Shown here: piece by piece, positions 8,687 through 17,339 of the stretch
How the letters are laid out: each line of letters begins with the position of its first letter
How positions within the stretch are numbered: position 1 is the first letter of the stretch
Origin: Halioglobus sp.
GTDB taxonomy: Bacteria; Pseudomonadota; Gammaproteobacteria; Pseudomonadales; Halieaceae
Length of the DNA: 32,691 nucleotides
Assembly (NCBI GenBank): GCA_020443325.1
Contig: JAGRIK010000094.1
Location: forward strand, 1-32,691
Reading direction: 5' to 3'
Made by a program: the position numbers and the translations under genes
The notes under the pieces: generated by a model
Seen by the model: the letters and a program-made list of their open reading frames with translations, nothing else
Databases searched by the model: none
Told to the model about the DNA's origin: nothing

Positions 8687-9511
8687 TCACACCACTTTGC
8701 CGGAGGTCGATCCGTAGCGCTGGGCGTGGGCGTCGAGCGCGGCGAGAATGCCATCGTGACGCATCGCAATGATATCGCGGTAATCGTCGTGGGTGATCAC
8801 GTAGAAGCTGCCTTCACGCACGGCATCCATCACCTGCTCACCGACAGACAGTGGCGAGATGCCATTGGCCACATCGGGCGCCACTTGCTGGTGATCTATT
8901 CCGGAGTTGAGTTCTTCTGGGCGCACGGCAAATGATTGGGTAATAAGATTGGTGTTAACCAGGCCCGGGCACAATACGGATACACCCACACCCTTGTCAG
9001 CCACTTCCATGACCAGTGCTTCTGATAAACCCACGACCGCGAATTTCGTCGTCGTGTACAAGCCCTCGGGCGGCCCGGAGATCAAGCCGCCCATCGAGGC
9101 GGTATTCACGATATGCCCCTCCCCCTGCGCCACCAACAGGGGCAGGAAGGCTTTGACACCGTGAATCACGCCATACAAATTGACGTTGATCAGGTACTGC
9201 CAATCCTTGATATCCGCATCGTGCATCATTGCGCCAATCCACACACCCGCGTTATTACACAGCAAATGCACGCCACCGAATCGTTCCAGCGTCGCATCGC
9301 GCAGGGCTTCCACCGAGACCAGGCTGGACACATCCACCTTGTAGGCCATCGCGTTGTCACCGAGATCGGCGGCAACCGCCTGCGCCTTTTCGAGATCGAT
9401 ATCCGCAACCACGACTTTCATGCCGGCGCCGGCAGCAGCGCGCGCTATGCCCTCGCCGATACCTGATCCCGCACCTGTAACAACCGCAACCTTACCGTCT
9501 AAATCCTGCAT
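8687..9511 (-). CDS. SDR oxidoreductase
   Basis: A 274-aa short-chain dehydrogenase with TGAGSGIG at residues 12-19, Asp37 (ADIDLEKA; NAD(H) preference), NNAG at 86-89, Ser139 and Tyr152-x3-Lys156 (YTTTK). The C-terminal part (after about 185) is longer than in FabG-type enzymes and ends without the DGG motif, as in the group of SDRs acting on bulky alcohols. AAAGGGG lies about 6 nt before the ATG. It is 39 nt downstream of the Zn alcohol dehydrogenase on the same strand, so the two are probably one operon performing successive or alternative alcohol oxidations. Substrate unknown. Confidence 0.88.
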   Translation of the reverse strand: MQDLDGKVAVVTGAGSGIGEGIARAAAGAGMKVVVADIDLEKAQAVAADLGDNAMAYKVDVSSLVSVEALRDATLERFGGVHLLCNNAGVWIGAMMHDADIKDWQYLINVNLYGVIHGVKAFLPLLVAQGEGHIVNTASMGGLISGPPEGLYTTTKFAVVGLSEALVMEVADKGVGVSVLCPGLVNTNLITQSFAVRPEELNSGIDHQQVAPDVANGISPLSVGEQVMDAVREGSFYVITHDDYRDIIAMRHDGILAALDAHAQRYGSTSGKVV

Positions 9512-9550
9512 ATATACCCCTTTTATATGTTCCTTACCGATTCAGCCGCA

Positions 9551-10570
9551 TCACGCCTGGCAATCGATCATGACTTTTATTGCATTTTGTGGGTCGCGCG
9601 CCATCGCAAAAGCGGCCTCGATCTGCGACAGCGGGAAATGATGCGTCACCATCACGGTGGGATCGAATTTCCCCGACTGCAACATCGCGAAGACTTCCTC
9701 AAACTCCCTGTCGTAGCCCATGGCCGGAATGATGGCGACCTCCTTCGCCAGCAGCATCACCAGATCGACCGTCGCGGCTTCCTTGTGCACACCCGTGAGG
9801 CAAATACGACTGCTAGGGCCGGCGAGGGCCACGATATTCTCAAACACCGCACGCACACCCGTGGCTTCAAAGAACAGCGTACTCCCGGGCATGGGCATCC
9901 CAAAGAAACTCGATGTGCCGTGCTGTCGGATAATCTCCTGCGTCAGCTGTGGATCGTCGGCGCGCAGCGGTATTGCACCCATGGCACGCGCTGCATCCAG
10001 GCGTCGATCCGAGAGGTCGACCACCACGACATTTTCCAGGCCGCGGTAGTGCAGCACCTGCACCATGGACAAACCGATCGGTCCGGCGCCAAAGATAACG
10101 GCCTTATCGACGGCACTGGCTGCTACCCGGTTCGCCCCGTGCTGGGCGACAGACAAGGGCTCCACCAGTGCACCGTAGTTCTCCGGCAGTTCCTGCGGAA
10201 CCTTGAGTGTACTGCCCGCATCCAGTGCGGCGTTGCGCACCAGCAAGTAAGGTGAGAAGCCGCCCTCCCCGCCGCCGTTGCCGATATTGTTGCCATTGCT
10301 CATCGGTTGCACGACGACCCGGTCACCGGCCGCCACATGTATCACGTTTTTCCCGGTCTCACTCACCTCACCCCACAGTTCATGGCCCAGGGGCATTGGC
10401 GTGTCCGGCCCCGTCAATCCACCCATCGCGAGGTAACCCAGATCGGAGCCGCAGATACCGCACTCGCGCACTCGCACAATGAGGTCATCGGGACCGCACT
10501 GCGGCGGCGCTATCTGATCGAGGCGCAAATCGTTAACGCCGTGAATTTGGGCCAGTGGGATGGTACTCAT
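9551..10570 (-). CDS. Zn-type medium-chain alcohol dehydrogenase lacking the structural-zinc loop
   Basis: A 339-aa medium-chain dehydrogenase. The catalytic zinc site is visible as Cys37 (CGICGSD, 37-43), His63-Glu64 (GHE) and Glu137 (EPLS), and the Rossmann loop is GAGPIG at 161-166 followed by VVVDLSDRRLDAA, where the Asp suggests NAD(H). The usual four-cysteine structural-zinc lobe (about 90-110) is replaced by a Gly/Asn-rich segment with no Cys (SNGNNIGNGGGEGG), as in some threonine/sorbitol-dehydrogenase-like members. It heads a minus-strand operon with the SDR at 8687 and is divergent from the flavoprotein/Rieske operon across 177 nt. Substrate probably a secondary alcohol; not determinable. 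Confidence 0.88.
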   Translation of the reverse strand: MSTIPLAQIHGVNDLRLDQIAPPQCGPDDLIVRVRECGICGSDLGYLAMGGLTGPDTPMPLGHELWGEVSETGKNVIHVAAGDRVVVQPMSNGNNIGNGGGEGGFSPYLLVRNAALDAGSTLKVPQELPENYGALVEPLSVAQHGANRVAASAVDKAVIFGAGPIGLSMVQVLHYRGLENVVVVDLSDRRLDAARAMGAIPLRADDPQLTQEIIRQHGTSSFFGMPMPGSTLFFEATGVRAVFENIVALAGPSSRICLTGVHKEAATVDLVMLLAKEVAIIPAMGYDREFEEVFAMLQSGKFDPTVMVTHHFPLSQIEAAFAMARDPQNAIKVMIDCQA

Positions 10571-10747
10571 GGAGAGGCTCGCTGCGGTGGGTCCGAGTGT
10601 GGGTGTTGCTGACCATAGAACCGGCTTCGCCTGCGGTCAACCACTGCGGCCGGAATATTGAACCGAACAACCGCATTTGTGGCGAATGCTGGTTCATCCC
10701 GGCCAGCGCTGCCACACTGCAGCGCAAGACCTTGCAGGTGGAACGGT

Positions 10748-12463
10748 ATGGCAGAAGAGAACCCGGACGTAGCGGTTGACTGGCTGGTAGTGGGCGCAGG
10801 TGCTGCCGGCATGACCGGCGCCGTGGTCGCACACCAAGCGGGCGGCTCTGTGCTGGTGGTGGAGAAAGAGGCCGTCTACGGCGGCACCACAGCGAAGTCC
10901 GGGGGTGTGGCCTGGATTCCGGCGAACCATCGGCAGGCCGCGGTGGGTGTCCAGGACAGCGTCGAGGAGGGCTACGCCTACCTGAAAGCGTTGATCGGCG
11001 ACAGCGTCAGTGACGCACGGATCCGCGCCTACGCCAACCGCGCCCGCGAAATGTTACTGTTCATGACGACCCACAGCCACGTGGCCTATTCGGCGCTGCC
11101 AAAGTACATGGACTACTACGAACACCTGCCGGGGTATAAAAACGGAGGGCGCTCCATGGACAACGCCCCCATCGACCTGCGCAAACTGGGCGCGGATGCC
11201 GCAACCATCAGGCTGGGGCACTACGATGGATTGTTACTGCCCTTCAATGTCACCGTGGAGGAAGGCCAGTCCCTGCAGGAGATGAATGCGGGCGCCTATT
11301 TAACCGGTTTGCGCCTGCTGCTGCGCTACCTGCTGGACATCCCCGCCCGACTGAAGCGCCAACGTGACAATCGCCTGACGCTGGGCCCGGCACTGGTGGC
11401 CAGGTTGCGGCTCTCTCTACAGGATCGGGATATTCCCCTGTGGCTGAACTCGCCTGTGCGAGAGCTGTTGCAGGACGATGGGCGCGTCTGCGGTGCACTG
11501 GTGGAACACGAGGGCAAGGTGCAACGCATCCATGCGCGCCGTGGTGTGTTGCTGGCCACCGGCGGCTTCTCCCACAATACCGAAATGCGTCAGCAGTACC
11601 AGCGCGCGCCCATCGGCAGCGAGTGGACCGCTGCCGCACCGGGGGCCACCGGAGACGCCGTGACGATGGGCACACAGATCGGCGCTGCACTCGGTTTTAT
11701 GGAGTGTGCCTGGTGGTCGCCCACCTACACGATTCCGGATGGGCGCGTGCTGGCGTTGATCGCCGGTAAATCCAACCCGGGGTCGATCATGGTCAATCGC
11801 CAGGGCAGGCGTTTTGCCAATGAGGCACAGCCCTATGAAGACCTGGTCAAGGCACAATATGACAGCGAAGCCCGCGGCGAGGGGGCCATCCCCTGTTACC
11901 TCGTGTTCGACGCAACTTACCGGGCCAAATACGCTGTCGGCCATTTGAAGCCGGGAAAAGTGGAACGCGACGCCGGGCTGCCGCCAGAGAACTTTACCTC
12001 CGGGTTACTGACGAAGGGCGAGACGCTGGAGGAACTGGCGGACGCGCTAAACATTGACCGTGCGGCACTGTTGCAGACCGTGGAGAATTTCAATCGCCAC
12101 GCCCGCAATGGTGAAGACCCCGAGTTTGGCCGTGGCGCAACGCAGCACGATCGCTATTACGCCGATAAAACCGTGTCGCCCAATCCCTCGCTCGGGCCGC
12201 TTGAAACTGCACCCTACTACGCGTTGCGCTGTGACCCGGGCGACCTGGACACCAAGGGCGGTTTGCTGTGTGATGAGTACGCCCGCGTGCTGGATACCCA
12301 CGGCGAAATTATCGAGGGGCTCTATGCAGCGGGTAATGCCAGTGCCGCCGCAATGGGAAACACCTATCCCGGCGCGGGCGCGACCATTGGCTCGGCGATG
12401 ACGTTTGCCTATATCGCCGCGCGCCATGCGTTCGGCATTAATGACGATCAGGAGCCAACATGA
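10748..12463 (+). CDS. FAD-dependent 3-ketosteroid delta1-dehydrogenase-like protein
   Basis: A 571-aa FAD_binding_2 flavoprotein. The dinucleotide site is VVGAGAAG (14-21) with Glu39 binding the ribose, followed by GGTTAKSGGVAWIPAN (45-60), matching the SGG-x-WxPxN element of KstD. Near the C-terminus APYYALRCDPGDLDTKGG carries the Tyr (490/491) equivalent in place to the catalytic Tyr487 of Rhodococcus KstD1, and the protein ends with GNASAAAMGNTYPGAGATIG, the FAD-closing motif of that family. Known members desaturate the A-ring of 3-ketosteroids, but fumarate-reductase-like relatives also exist, so the exact substrate is inference. AGGTGG precedes the ATG at 10748; the frame is open to 10658 (TTG, no Shine-Dalgarno). 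The stop overlaps the next start (ATGA). Confidence 0.87.
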   Translation: MAEENPDVAVDWLVVGAGAAGMTGAVVAHQAGGSVLVVEKEAVYGGTTAKSGGVAWIPANHRQAAVGVQDSVEEGYAYLKALIGDSVSDARIRAYANRAREMLLFMTTHSHVAYSALPKYMDYYEHLPGYKNGGRSMDNAPIDLRKLGADAATIRLGHYDGLLLPFNVTVEEGQSLQEMNAGAYLTGLRLLLRYLLDIPARLKRQRDNRLTLGPALVARLRLSLQDRDIPLWLNSPVRELLQDDGRVCGALVEHEGKVQRIHARRGVLLATGGFSHNTEMRQQYQRAPIGSEWTAAAPGATGDAVTMGTQIGAALGFMECAWWSPTYTIPDGRVLALIAGKSNPGSIMVNRQGRRFANEAQPYEDLVKAQYDSEARGEGAIPCYLVFDATYRAKYAVGHLKPGKVERDAGLPPENFTSGLLTKGETLEELADALNIDRAALLQTVENFNRHARNGEDPEFGRGATQHDRYYADKTVSPNPSLGPLETAPYYALRCDPGDLDTKGGLLCDEYARVLDTHGEIIEGLYAAGNASAAAMGNTYPGAGATIGSAMTFAYIAARHAFGINDDQEPT

Positions 12464-13515
12464 GTGGACGCAAGTACGCCTACCTTGAAGCGGGCCGGTA
12501 TGCGCGGGGCTGGCACATCGTACTGTTCTCACAGGAGTTACTGGTTGGCGAGGTGAAACAACTGCGCTATTTCGACCAGGATCTCATCGCCTACCGGGGC
12601 GAGTCGGGCAACGTTGCGATCCTGGACGCGCACTGCCCCCACCTCGGTGCCAACCTCGGCAGTGGCGAGGGCCGGGTGCGCGGCGACAATATTGCCTGCC
12701 CCTTCCACGGGTGGACCTTTAACCCGCAGGGCCAGTGCGTGGACATCCCCTATGCGAAGAGTATCCCGCAGAACGCCGTCAATGCACTGAAGGGCTGGCC
12801 CGTACTGGAGCAGGATGGTTTTATTGCACTGTGGTACGGGCTGGCCAGCGAAGAGCCGGAAGACTACCTGCCCCGAATCACCGAGTGGGGTTCGCAGGAC
12901 TGGGGCGACTGGCAGTTCTACCGCTCCCGCATTCGCGCCAGGCCCTGTGACATCATTGAGAATATCGTCGATATTGCGCACTTCCCCCATGTACACGGTG
13001 GGCGGGTTCAGTCCTGGGAAAATCGCTTCGGGGAGCGCACTGTCACCCAGTTATCGACCGTAAAGCGCGACCCGCAGGCCAACATGATCATCCCGCCCGG
13101 TGTCGTGTTTGATGTCGAATCAGCACGCGACGAGGCCGGGCAGGATGCCGATGCCTGGGGCGACGCCACTTATCATGGGCCGTCCATCATGTACTACTAC
13201 ACAGAATCCCGAAGCCCGGATGTGAGTTTCAGGAGTTGGTGGGTAAACTGCCACACCCCGGTAAACCAGGATGAAGTAGACCTGTGTTCGGCGGTGATCG
13301 TCAGCAGCCTGGGCGATACGCCCCTGCCGGTTGAATTTGCGGAGTTGTACCCACAGATGGCCCATGCTGCGTTTGGCCAGGACGTGGAAATATGGAAGGA
13401 CAAGATCTACCGTGAAGATCCCATCCTGTGTGATGGGGATGGCCCGATCAACAAACTGCGCCGCTGGTACGAGCAGTTTTATCTCCCCATCGATAAATCC
13501 GGAAGGAAGAAATAG
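12460..13515 (+). CDS. KshA-like Rieske non-heme iron oxygenase
   Basis: A 351-aa oxygenase component. The Rieske [2Fe-2S] ligands are Cys59-x-His61 (CPH) and Cys80-x2-His83 (CPFHGW). The mononuclear iron site is Asp171-x2-His174-x4-His179 (DIAHFPHVH) with Asp308 (QDVEIWKDK) as third ligand. The C-terminal GQDVEIWK...LRRWYEQFY block is close to that of 3-ketosteroid 9-alpha-hydroxylase oxygenase KshA as I know it, and the iron-ligand spacing also fits. KshA hydroxylates C9 and, with KstD, opens ring B; the upstream KstD-like gene overlaps by 4 nt and supports that role. No reductase (KshB) gene is in the window, so electrons must come from elsewhere. Substrate is inferred from family similarity. 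Confidence 0.88.
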   Translation: MSGRKYAYLEAGRYARGWHIVLFSQELLVGEVKQLRYFDQDLIAYRGESGNVAILDAHCPHLGANLGSGEGRVRGDNIACPFHGWTFNPQGQCVDIPYAKSIPQNAVNALKGWPVLEQDGFIALWYGLASEEPEDYLPRITEWGSQDWGDWQFYRSRIRARPCDIIENIVDIAHFPHVHGGRVQSWENRFGERTVTQLSTVKRDPQANMIIPPGVVFDVESARDEAGQDADAWGDATYHGPSIMYYYTESRSPDVSFRSWWVNCHTPVNQDEVDLCSAVIVSSLGDTPLPVEFAELYPQMAHAAFGQDVEIWKDKIYREDPILCDGDGPINKLRRWYEQFYLPIDKSGRKK

Positions 13516-13524
13516 ACGGGCAAT

Positions 13525-13559
13525 AAAAAAGCCCGCGCTGCGAACAGGGCGGGCTTTTT
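13525..13559. terminator. Bidirectional intrinsic terminator
   Basis: The stem GCCCGC (13531-13536) pairs with GCGGGC (13549-13554) around an 12-nt loop, flanked by A6 on the left and T5 on the right. It therefore works as an intrinsic terminator in both directions, for the Rieske operon (+) and the convergent cold-shock gene (-). Confidence 0.85.
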
Positions 13560-13571
13560 ATCGTGCGGGGA

Positions 13572-13772
13572 TTATACCGCTACGATGTTTTCTGCCTGGG
13601 GGCCTTTTTGGCCTTGTGTGACAGTGAATTCAACTTTCTGGCCTTCAGCCAGAGTCTTGAAGCCTGAACCTGAAATCGCGCTGAAATGCGCAAATACGTC
13701 AGGGCCGGATTCTTGCTCGATAAAACCAAAGCCTTTAGTTTCGTTGAACCACTTAACAGTTCCAGTAGCCAT
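13572..13772 (-). CDS. CspA-family cold-shock protein
   Basis: A 66-aa single cold-shock domain, the full family length. The RNA-binding motifs are RNP1 KGFGFIE (13-19) and RNP2 VFAHF (about 26-30), after the start [14 protein letters not shown]. It is an OB-fold nucleic-acid chaperone in the cytoplasm, keeping RNA single-stranded. AGGAAG lies 6 nt before the ATG. A strong promoter at 13929-13956 implies a leader of about 150 nt, as in cold-inducible csp genes, so thermoregulation by leader structure is likely. It is unrelated to the catabolic genes around it. Confidence 0.95.
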   Translation of the reverse strand: MATGTVKWFNETKGFGFIEQESGPDVFAHFSAISGSGFKTLAEGQKVEFTVTQGQKGPQAENIVAV

Positions 13773-13928
13773 AAATACTTCCTATTTTTTCAATGGTAAT
13801 TGATGCCTTTCAAGAAGGCGGGTTGTGCTTGAAATGCGAAGAAATTACTTATGAAAAACAGGGCGAGGTACTTACTGATAGACTTCGAGATGGTATACAT
13901 AAGATCGTTTTGCGTACAAGCAGGCGGC

Positions 13929-13956
13929 AGTATACAGCTGCTGACAGGCAAGTCAA
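13929..13956 (-). promoter_or_regulatory. Sigma-70 promoter of the cold-shock gene
   Basis: On the minus strand TTGACT (13951-13956) is followed after 16 nt by TATACT (13929-13934), five of six consensus bases in each box. The predicted start is near 13922, about 150 nt before the cold-shock ATG. The leader (13773-13922) carries no other gene. Confidence 0.7.
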
Positions 13957-14041
13957 CAGCTATATAAGGGTTTTAGGGCGTGCCTCGCGCGGGCTGGTAA
14001 ACAAAGAATCGGTCCACACGGTTATAACGTTGCGCCGCCAG

Positions 14042-14242
14042 CTATGAAGCCGCTGTCTTGTTTCCGAGTTTGATATGTCGGTTTGCCGCCATGGAGGGCT
14101 GGCCGCTGATACCGGATTTGATGACATCGATCTTGTTGCCGGACTTCAGGAACTGCTTGGTTTGTTCCTCGATGGACTGTGAGGTTTCCACTGCCGCCGG
14201 TTGCTTTCTCTTGGCTGGCGCTCTTGTGGGTTTGCGTGCCAT
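14042..14242 (-). CDS. Small basic conserved-type hypothetical protein
   Basis: A 66-aa protein with a Lys/Arg/Pro/Ala-rich N-terminus (MARKPTRAPAKRKQP) that is probably disordered, followed by a short helix (SIEEQTKQFLKSGNKIDVI) and a basic tail ending NRHIKLGNKTAAS. I do not recognise a named family; the SIEEQ...FLKSGNKID...SG pattern resembles small hypothetical proteins of other marine gammaproteobacteria as I recall them, which may bind nucleic acid or ribosomes. The frame runs upstream to 14470, but the ATG at 14242 has GAGAGG about 10 nt before it and a consensus TATAAT box 34 nt upstream, so the short form is chosen. Confidence 0.7.
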   Translation of the reverse strand: MARKPTRAPAKRKQPAAVETSQSIEEQTKQFLKSGNKIDVIKSGISGQPSMAANRHIKLGNKTAAS

Positions 14243-14276
14243 GTTATTACGACCTCTCTGGATGGGGGAGCCGGGC

Positions 14277-14282
14277 ATTATA
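14277..14282 (-). promoter_or_regulatory. -10 box for the small basic protein
   Basis: A perfect TATAAT on the minus strand places transcription start near 14270, about 28 nt before the ATG at 14242. The best -35 (TCAACC, 18-nt spacing) is poor, so promoter strength is uncertain. Confidence 0.5.
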
Positions 14283-14460
14283 CACAATATCGGCCCGAAT
14301 GGTTGAGAAAACTCTGCCGCAGTCGGTGGCAAGACGCGAACCCCTCGAACCAGATGCGCCTGTTCACCACTGCCCACAGGCCCTCCACGGCAGTTGTATT
14401 GGTGAAAATCATCCCGTATGTTCACCTGCACTCCCCGACACCCCGGCACAGGACATTGCA

Positions 14461-15930
14461 GTGACGACAAACCGCGAGGGTTGGCAAGCCCTATTAACCC
14501 AGTTGCAGGAGCGCACCGAAACGGCGATGGCCATGGGCGGCCCTGAGAAAGTACACAAACAGCGCGAGCGGGGCCGACTCAATGTTCGCGAGCGCATCGC
14601 CTGTTTGTGTGACGAGGACAGCTTCAGCGAGTACGGTGCACTGGCTGGCGGAAACCCACCGGGTGATCAGGAACCCTTGGCCGGTGACGGTGTGGTGGGT
14701 GGCACCGGCCGCATCGATGGTCGCAGCCTGATCGTCATCGCCGAGGATTTCACGGTAAAAGGAGGCTCCATTGGCCATCCCAATGCGGCCAAGCGCACGC
14801 GACTGGTTCGCCTGGCGATGGAACAGCGCCTGCCATTGGTACTGATGCTCGATGGCGCCGGCGAGCGAGCCGGGAACCAGACGGAGCGCTACCCCAACTG
14901 CCCCAACGACCTGCAACTGGTAGCCGACCTCAAAGGCAGGGTACCTGTCGTCACACTGGTATTGGGCACCTCAGCAGGTCACGGTGCGTTGACGGGCATG
15001 TTCGCCGACCTCATCGTCATGTCAGAAGGCTCTGCGATGTTTTCCGCCGGCCCGCCGCTGGTTCGGGCCGCGCTGGGTGTTGAGGCCACACCCGCTGAAC
15101 TGGGCGGCGCCCACCTGCACACCCGCGACAGCGGCGTCGCCCACAACCTCGGGAAGACCGAGCAGGACTGCATTGCAATGGCGCGCTACTTCCTCTCACT
15201 GTTGCCGCCGCGCTCAGGTGACCCCTTACCCGAACTGCGCGAACACCCCGGGGCCGCCCGTCGCCCAGTAGAGCGCCTCGTGGATATCATCCCACCGCAG
15301 GCAAACCAGTCCTACGACATGCGACAGGTGCTGCACGAACTGGTCGACGAACAATCGCTGTTCGAACTGCAGCCCGATTACGGCCGCAGCATGATTGTGG
15401 CCCTGGCACGCATCGGTGGTGTCCCCTCCATGCTGATTGCCAATCAGCCCACCGTACAGGCGGGTGCCATCACCCGGGAAGCGGCGGAAAAAGCCCGCCA
15501 TTTCATCGAGGTGGCAAGCGACTTCGGCCTCCCGCTGATTTGCCTGCTGGACAACCCCGGCGTCATGCCCGGACCCGCGGCTGAAAAATCCGGCGTACTA
15601 AAGGCTGCCAGCCAGATGTTCCGCGCACAACGTCGCTACCGCGGGCGCAAAATCGTCGTGACGCTGCGCAAGGCCTTCGGCTTTGGCAGCTCAGTGATGG
15701 GCATGAACCCCTGGGACGGCCAGCTGGTCAGCCTCGCCCTCCCCAGTGTGAATCTCGGCGGCATCCCTGCGATAGGCGGTGCCGAGGCAGCACGCGCCAG
15801 CGACGAGGACGCGGCCAGGCTCAGGGAAATCCAGTCCGGCGCCTGGGTGCCCGCAGATGCGATGGCCTTCGACAAGGTGATCGCGCCTGCGGAGTTGCGG
15901 AATGAGATCATTGCGGCCCTGCATTTGTAG
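14461..15930 (+). CDS. Acyl-CoA carboxylase, carboxyltransferase (beta) subunit
   Basis: A 489-aa carboxyltransferase of the biotin-dependent acyl-CoA carboxylase group (propionyl-, methylcrotonyl- or geranyl-CoA type). AMGGPEKVHKQRERGRLNVRERI (24-46) is the typical N-terminal signature, GTSAGHGA (169-176) and GGAHLHTRDSGVAH (215-228) mark the N-lobe acyl-CoA/oxyanion region, and LLDNPGVMPG plus FGFGSSVMGMNPWDG mark the C-lobe. It transfers carboxyl from biotin to an acyl-CoA. The GTG start has AGGA 7 nt before it and begins right at the conserved domain; the frame is open to 14179 but that extension looks non-coding. No biotin carboxylase or biotin-carrier gene is adjacent, so its partner is outside the window. 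Confidence 0.88.
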   Translation: MTTNREGWQALLTQLQERTETAMAMGGPEKVHKQRERGRLNVRERIACLCDEDSFSEYGALAGGNPPGDQEPLAGDGVVGGTGRIDGRSLIVIAEDFTVKGGSIGHPNAAKRTRLVRLAMEQRLPLVLMLDGAGERAGNQTERYPNCPNDLQLVADLKGRVPVVTLVLGTSAGHGALTGMFADLIVMSEGSAMFSAGPPLVRAALGVEATPAELGGAHLHTRDSGVAHNLGKTEQDCIAMARYFLSLLPPRSGDPLPELREHPGAARRPVERLVDIIPPQANQSYDMRQVLHELVDEQSLFELQPDYGRSMIVALARIGGVPSMLIANQPTVQAGAITREAAEKARHFIEVASDFGLPLICLLDNPGVMPGPAAEKSGVLKAASQMFRAQRRYRGRKIVVTLRKAFGFGSSVMGMNPWDGQLVSLALPSVNLGGIPAIGGAEAARASDEDAARLREIQSGAWVPADAMAFDKVIAPAELRNEIIAALHL

Positions 15931-15949
15931 CAGGCGCTGGCCTTTTTTT
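15915..15949 (+). terminator. Probable intrinsic terminator of the carboxyltransferase gene
   Basis: CCTGC (15918-15922) pairs with GCAGG (15930-15934) across the stop codon, an outer GGCC/GGCC pair extends the stem with a bulge, and a run of seven T follows (15943-15949). The bulge makes it imperfect. Confidence 0.5.
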
Positions 15950-16022
15950 GGGCCGAGATAGTGACAGCGGGTGCCTTTCATGCCAACATCGTCGCTCGCC
16001 TAGGGACCAATCCGGAAATCAC

Positions 16023-17339
16023 GTGACGATAACAAAAACCACGCAGCAATTCTTTGCCGGCTTGTGCGCGATTCTGTTCGCATCGTTGACATTCGCCGCC
16101 GTCAATACCGTACCCAACTACGGCTATCCGATAAAGGATCGCTTTGCCGCCACGGTCGTCGGGACACCGGAGGAATACCGGGCCAAATTGCCAGACGATG
16201 TCCCGTTTAAAGGCCGCAGCATTACGATATTCCCCGAGCGCGTGACACCGGACGTGTTCTTTTACGGCCATGAGCTGCTTTATTCGGTTGCACTGCAGGA
16301 TAAGGAAGCGCCCCTGATCTTCCTCATCGCAGGAACCGGCGCCTCGCACAATGGCGCCAAGAATACCGATATGGCCAAGGCGTTCTACCAGGCTGGCTTT
16401 CACGTCGTTTCAATCTCGTCCCCCACCTATAACAATTTTGTTATCGCCGCGTCCAAGACGGGCGTTGTTGGTCACGCCGAGAGGGACGCTGAAGATATCT
16501 ACCACGTCTTTGAGATGATCTGGGCTGAGCTGAAGAACGAGATCACAGCCACGTCCTTCAATGTGACCGGTTATAGCCTGGGTGCCTTCAACGCGGCCTT
16601 TGTCTCGAAACTGGACGAAGAGCGCAAATCATTCAATTTTAAACGTGTACTGCTGATCAATCCGCCGGTATCGCTGTACAACTCTATTTCGCTGCTGGAC
16701 CGGATGACCCAGGATATCCCGGGCGGCGTCAACAACTTTGACAAGTTCGTTGACAAGCTGATGCGCGCCTATACCACGACCCTCGAATCCACCAGTTACA
16801 AGGATACCGCCGATGCCGGTGGAGATGACTTCCTCTACAAGACCTACAAGGCGTTGCATTTAAAAGACGAAGAACTGGCCGCGCTGATTGGCACGTCATT
16901 CCGCGTCTCGTCCGCCTCCCTGGTGTTCACCTCTGACGTTATGGCGGATTACGGTTATATCAAGCCGAAGGGAATGGTGCTGAACCGCTACAGCGATCTC
17001 CGTCTCTACAATGATGTCTCACTGCGGCTGGGCTTTACCGACTACTACCACGAGTTTTTCTACCCCTACTACAAATCGGAATACCCCGATATGACCCGGG
17101 ATGAGTTTATCCACTCGATGAGCCTGACCAGCATTGAGGACTACCTGAAAAGTGCGAAAAAAATTACGATGATGGGGAATGTCGACGACGTGATCCTCGA
17201 ACCCGGGGAGATTGATTTCTTCCCCAGGGTGTTCGGCGACAGGGCCACTATTTATCCCTACGGCGGCCACTGCGGCAACATGAGCTACACGGATAATGTA
17301 GCCCACATGGTAGCCGCATTTACCGAGGGGACAATGTGA
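16023..17339 (+). CDS. Exported alpha/beta-hydrolase (serine esterase-like)
   Basis: A 438-aa protein with an N-terminal signal sequence (hydrophobic residues about 9-26, ending FAA) and an alpha/beta-hydrolase core: oxyanion-region loop LIAGTGASHNG (101-111), nucleophile elbow GYSLG (183-187, Ser185) and a C-terminal catalytic His near 416 (YPYGGHCG). It is likely a periplasmic or envelope esterase/lipase; no closer family is recognised. The GTG at 16023 has GGAA 6 nt upstream and begins the signal peptide; the frame opens at 15948. It heads an operon: its stop overlaps the MlaA start, so it probably acts on envelope lipids or on an ester substrate handled by the same proteins. Confidence 0.82.
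   Translation: MTITKTTQQFFAGLCAILFASLTFAAVNTVPNYGYPIKDRFAATVVGTPEEYRAKLPDDVPFKGRSITIFPERVTPDVFFYGHELLYSVALQDKEAPLIFLIAGTGASHNGAKNTDMAKAFYQAGFHVVSISSPTYNNFVIAASKTGVVGHAERDAEDIYHVFEMIWAELKNEITATSFNVTGYSLGAFNAAFVSKLDEERKSFNFKRVLLINPPVSLYNSISLLDRMTQDIPGGVNNFDKFVDKLMRAYTTTLESTSYKDTADAGGDDFLYKTYKALHLKDEELAALIGTSFRVSSASLVFTSDVMADYGYIKPKGMVLNRYSDLRLYNDVSLRLGFTDYYHEFFYPYYKSEYPDMTRDEFIHSMSLTSIEDYLKSAKKITMMGNVDDVILEPGEIDFFPRVFGDRATIYPYGGHCGNMSYTDNVAHMVAAFTEGTM

Noticed and set aside
9527-10255. Plus-strand frame opposite the Zn dehydrogenase
   Set aside because: Shadow of the well-supported minus-strand dehydrogenase with zinc and Rossmann motifs.
14179-14460. N-terminal extension of the carboxyltransferase frame
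   Set aside because: Overlaps the antisense small-gene promoter and start, and lacks family similarity; the GTG at 14461 begins the conserved domain.
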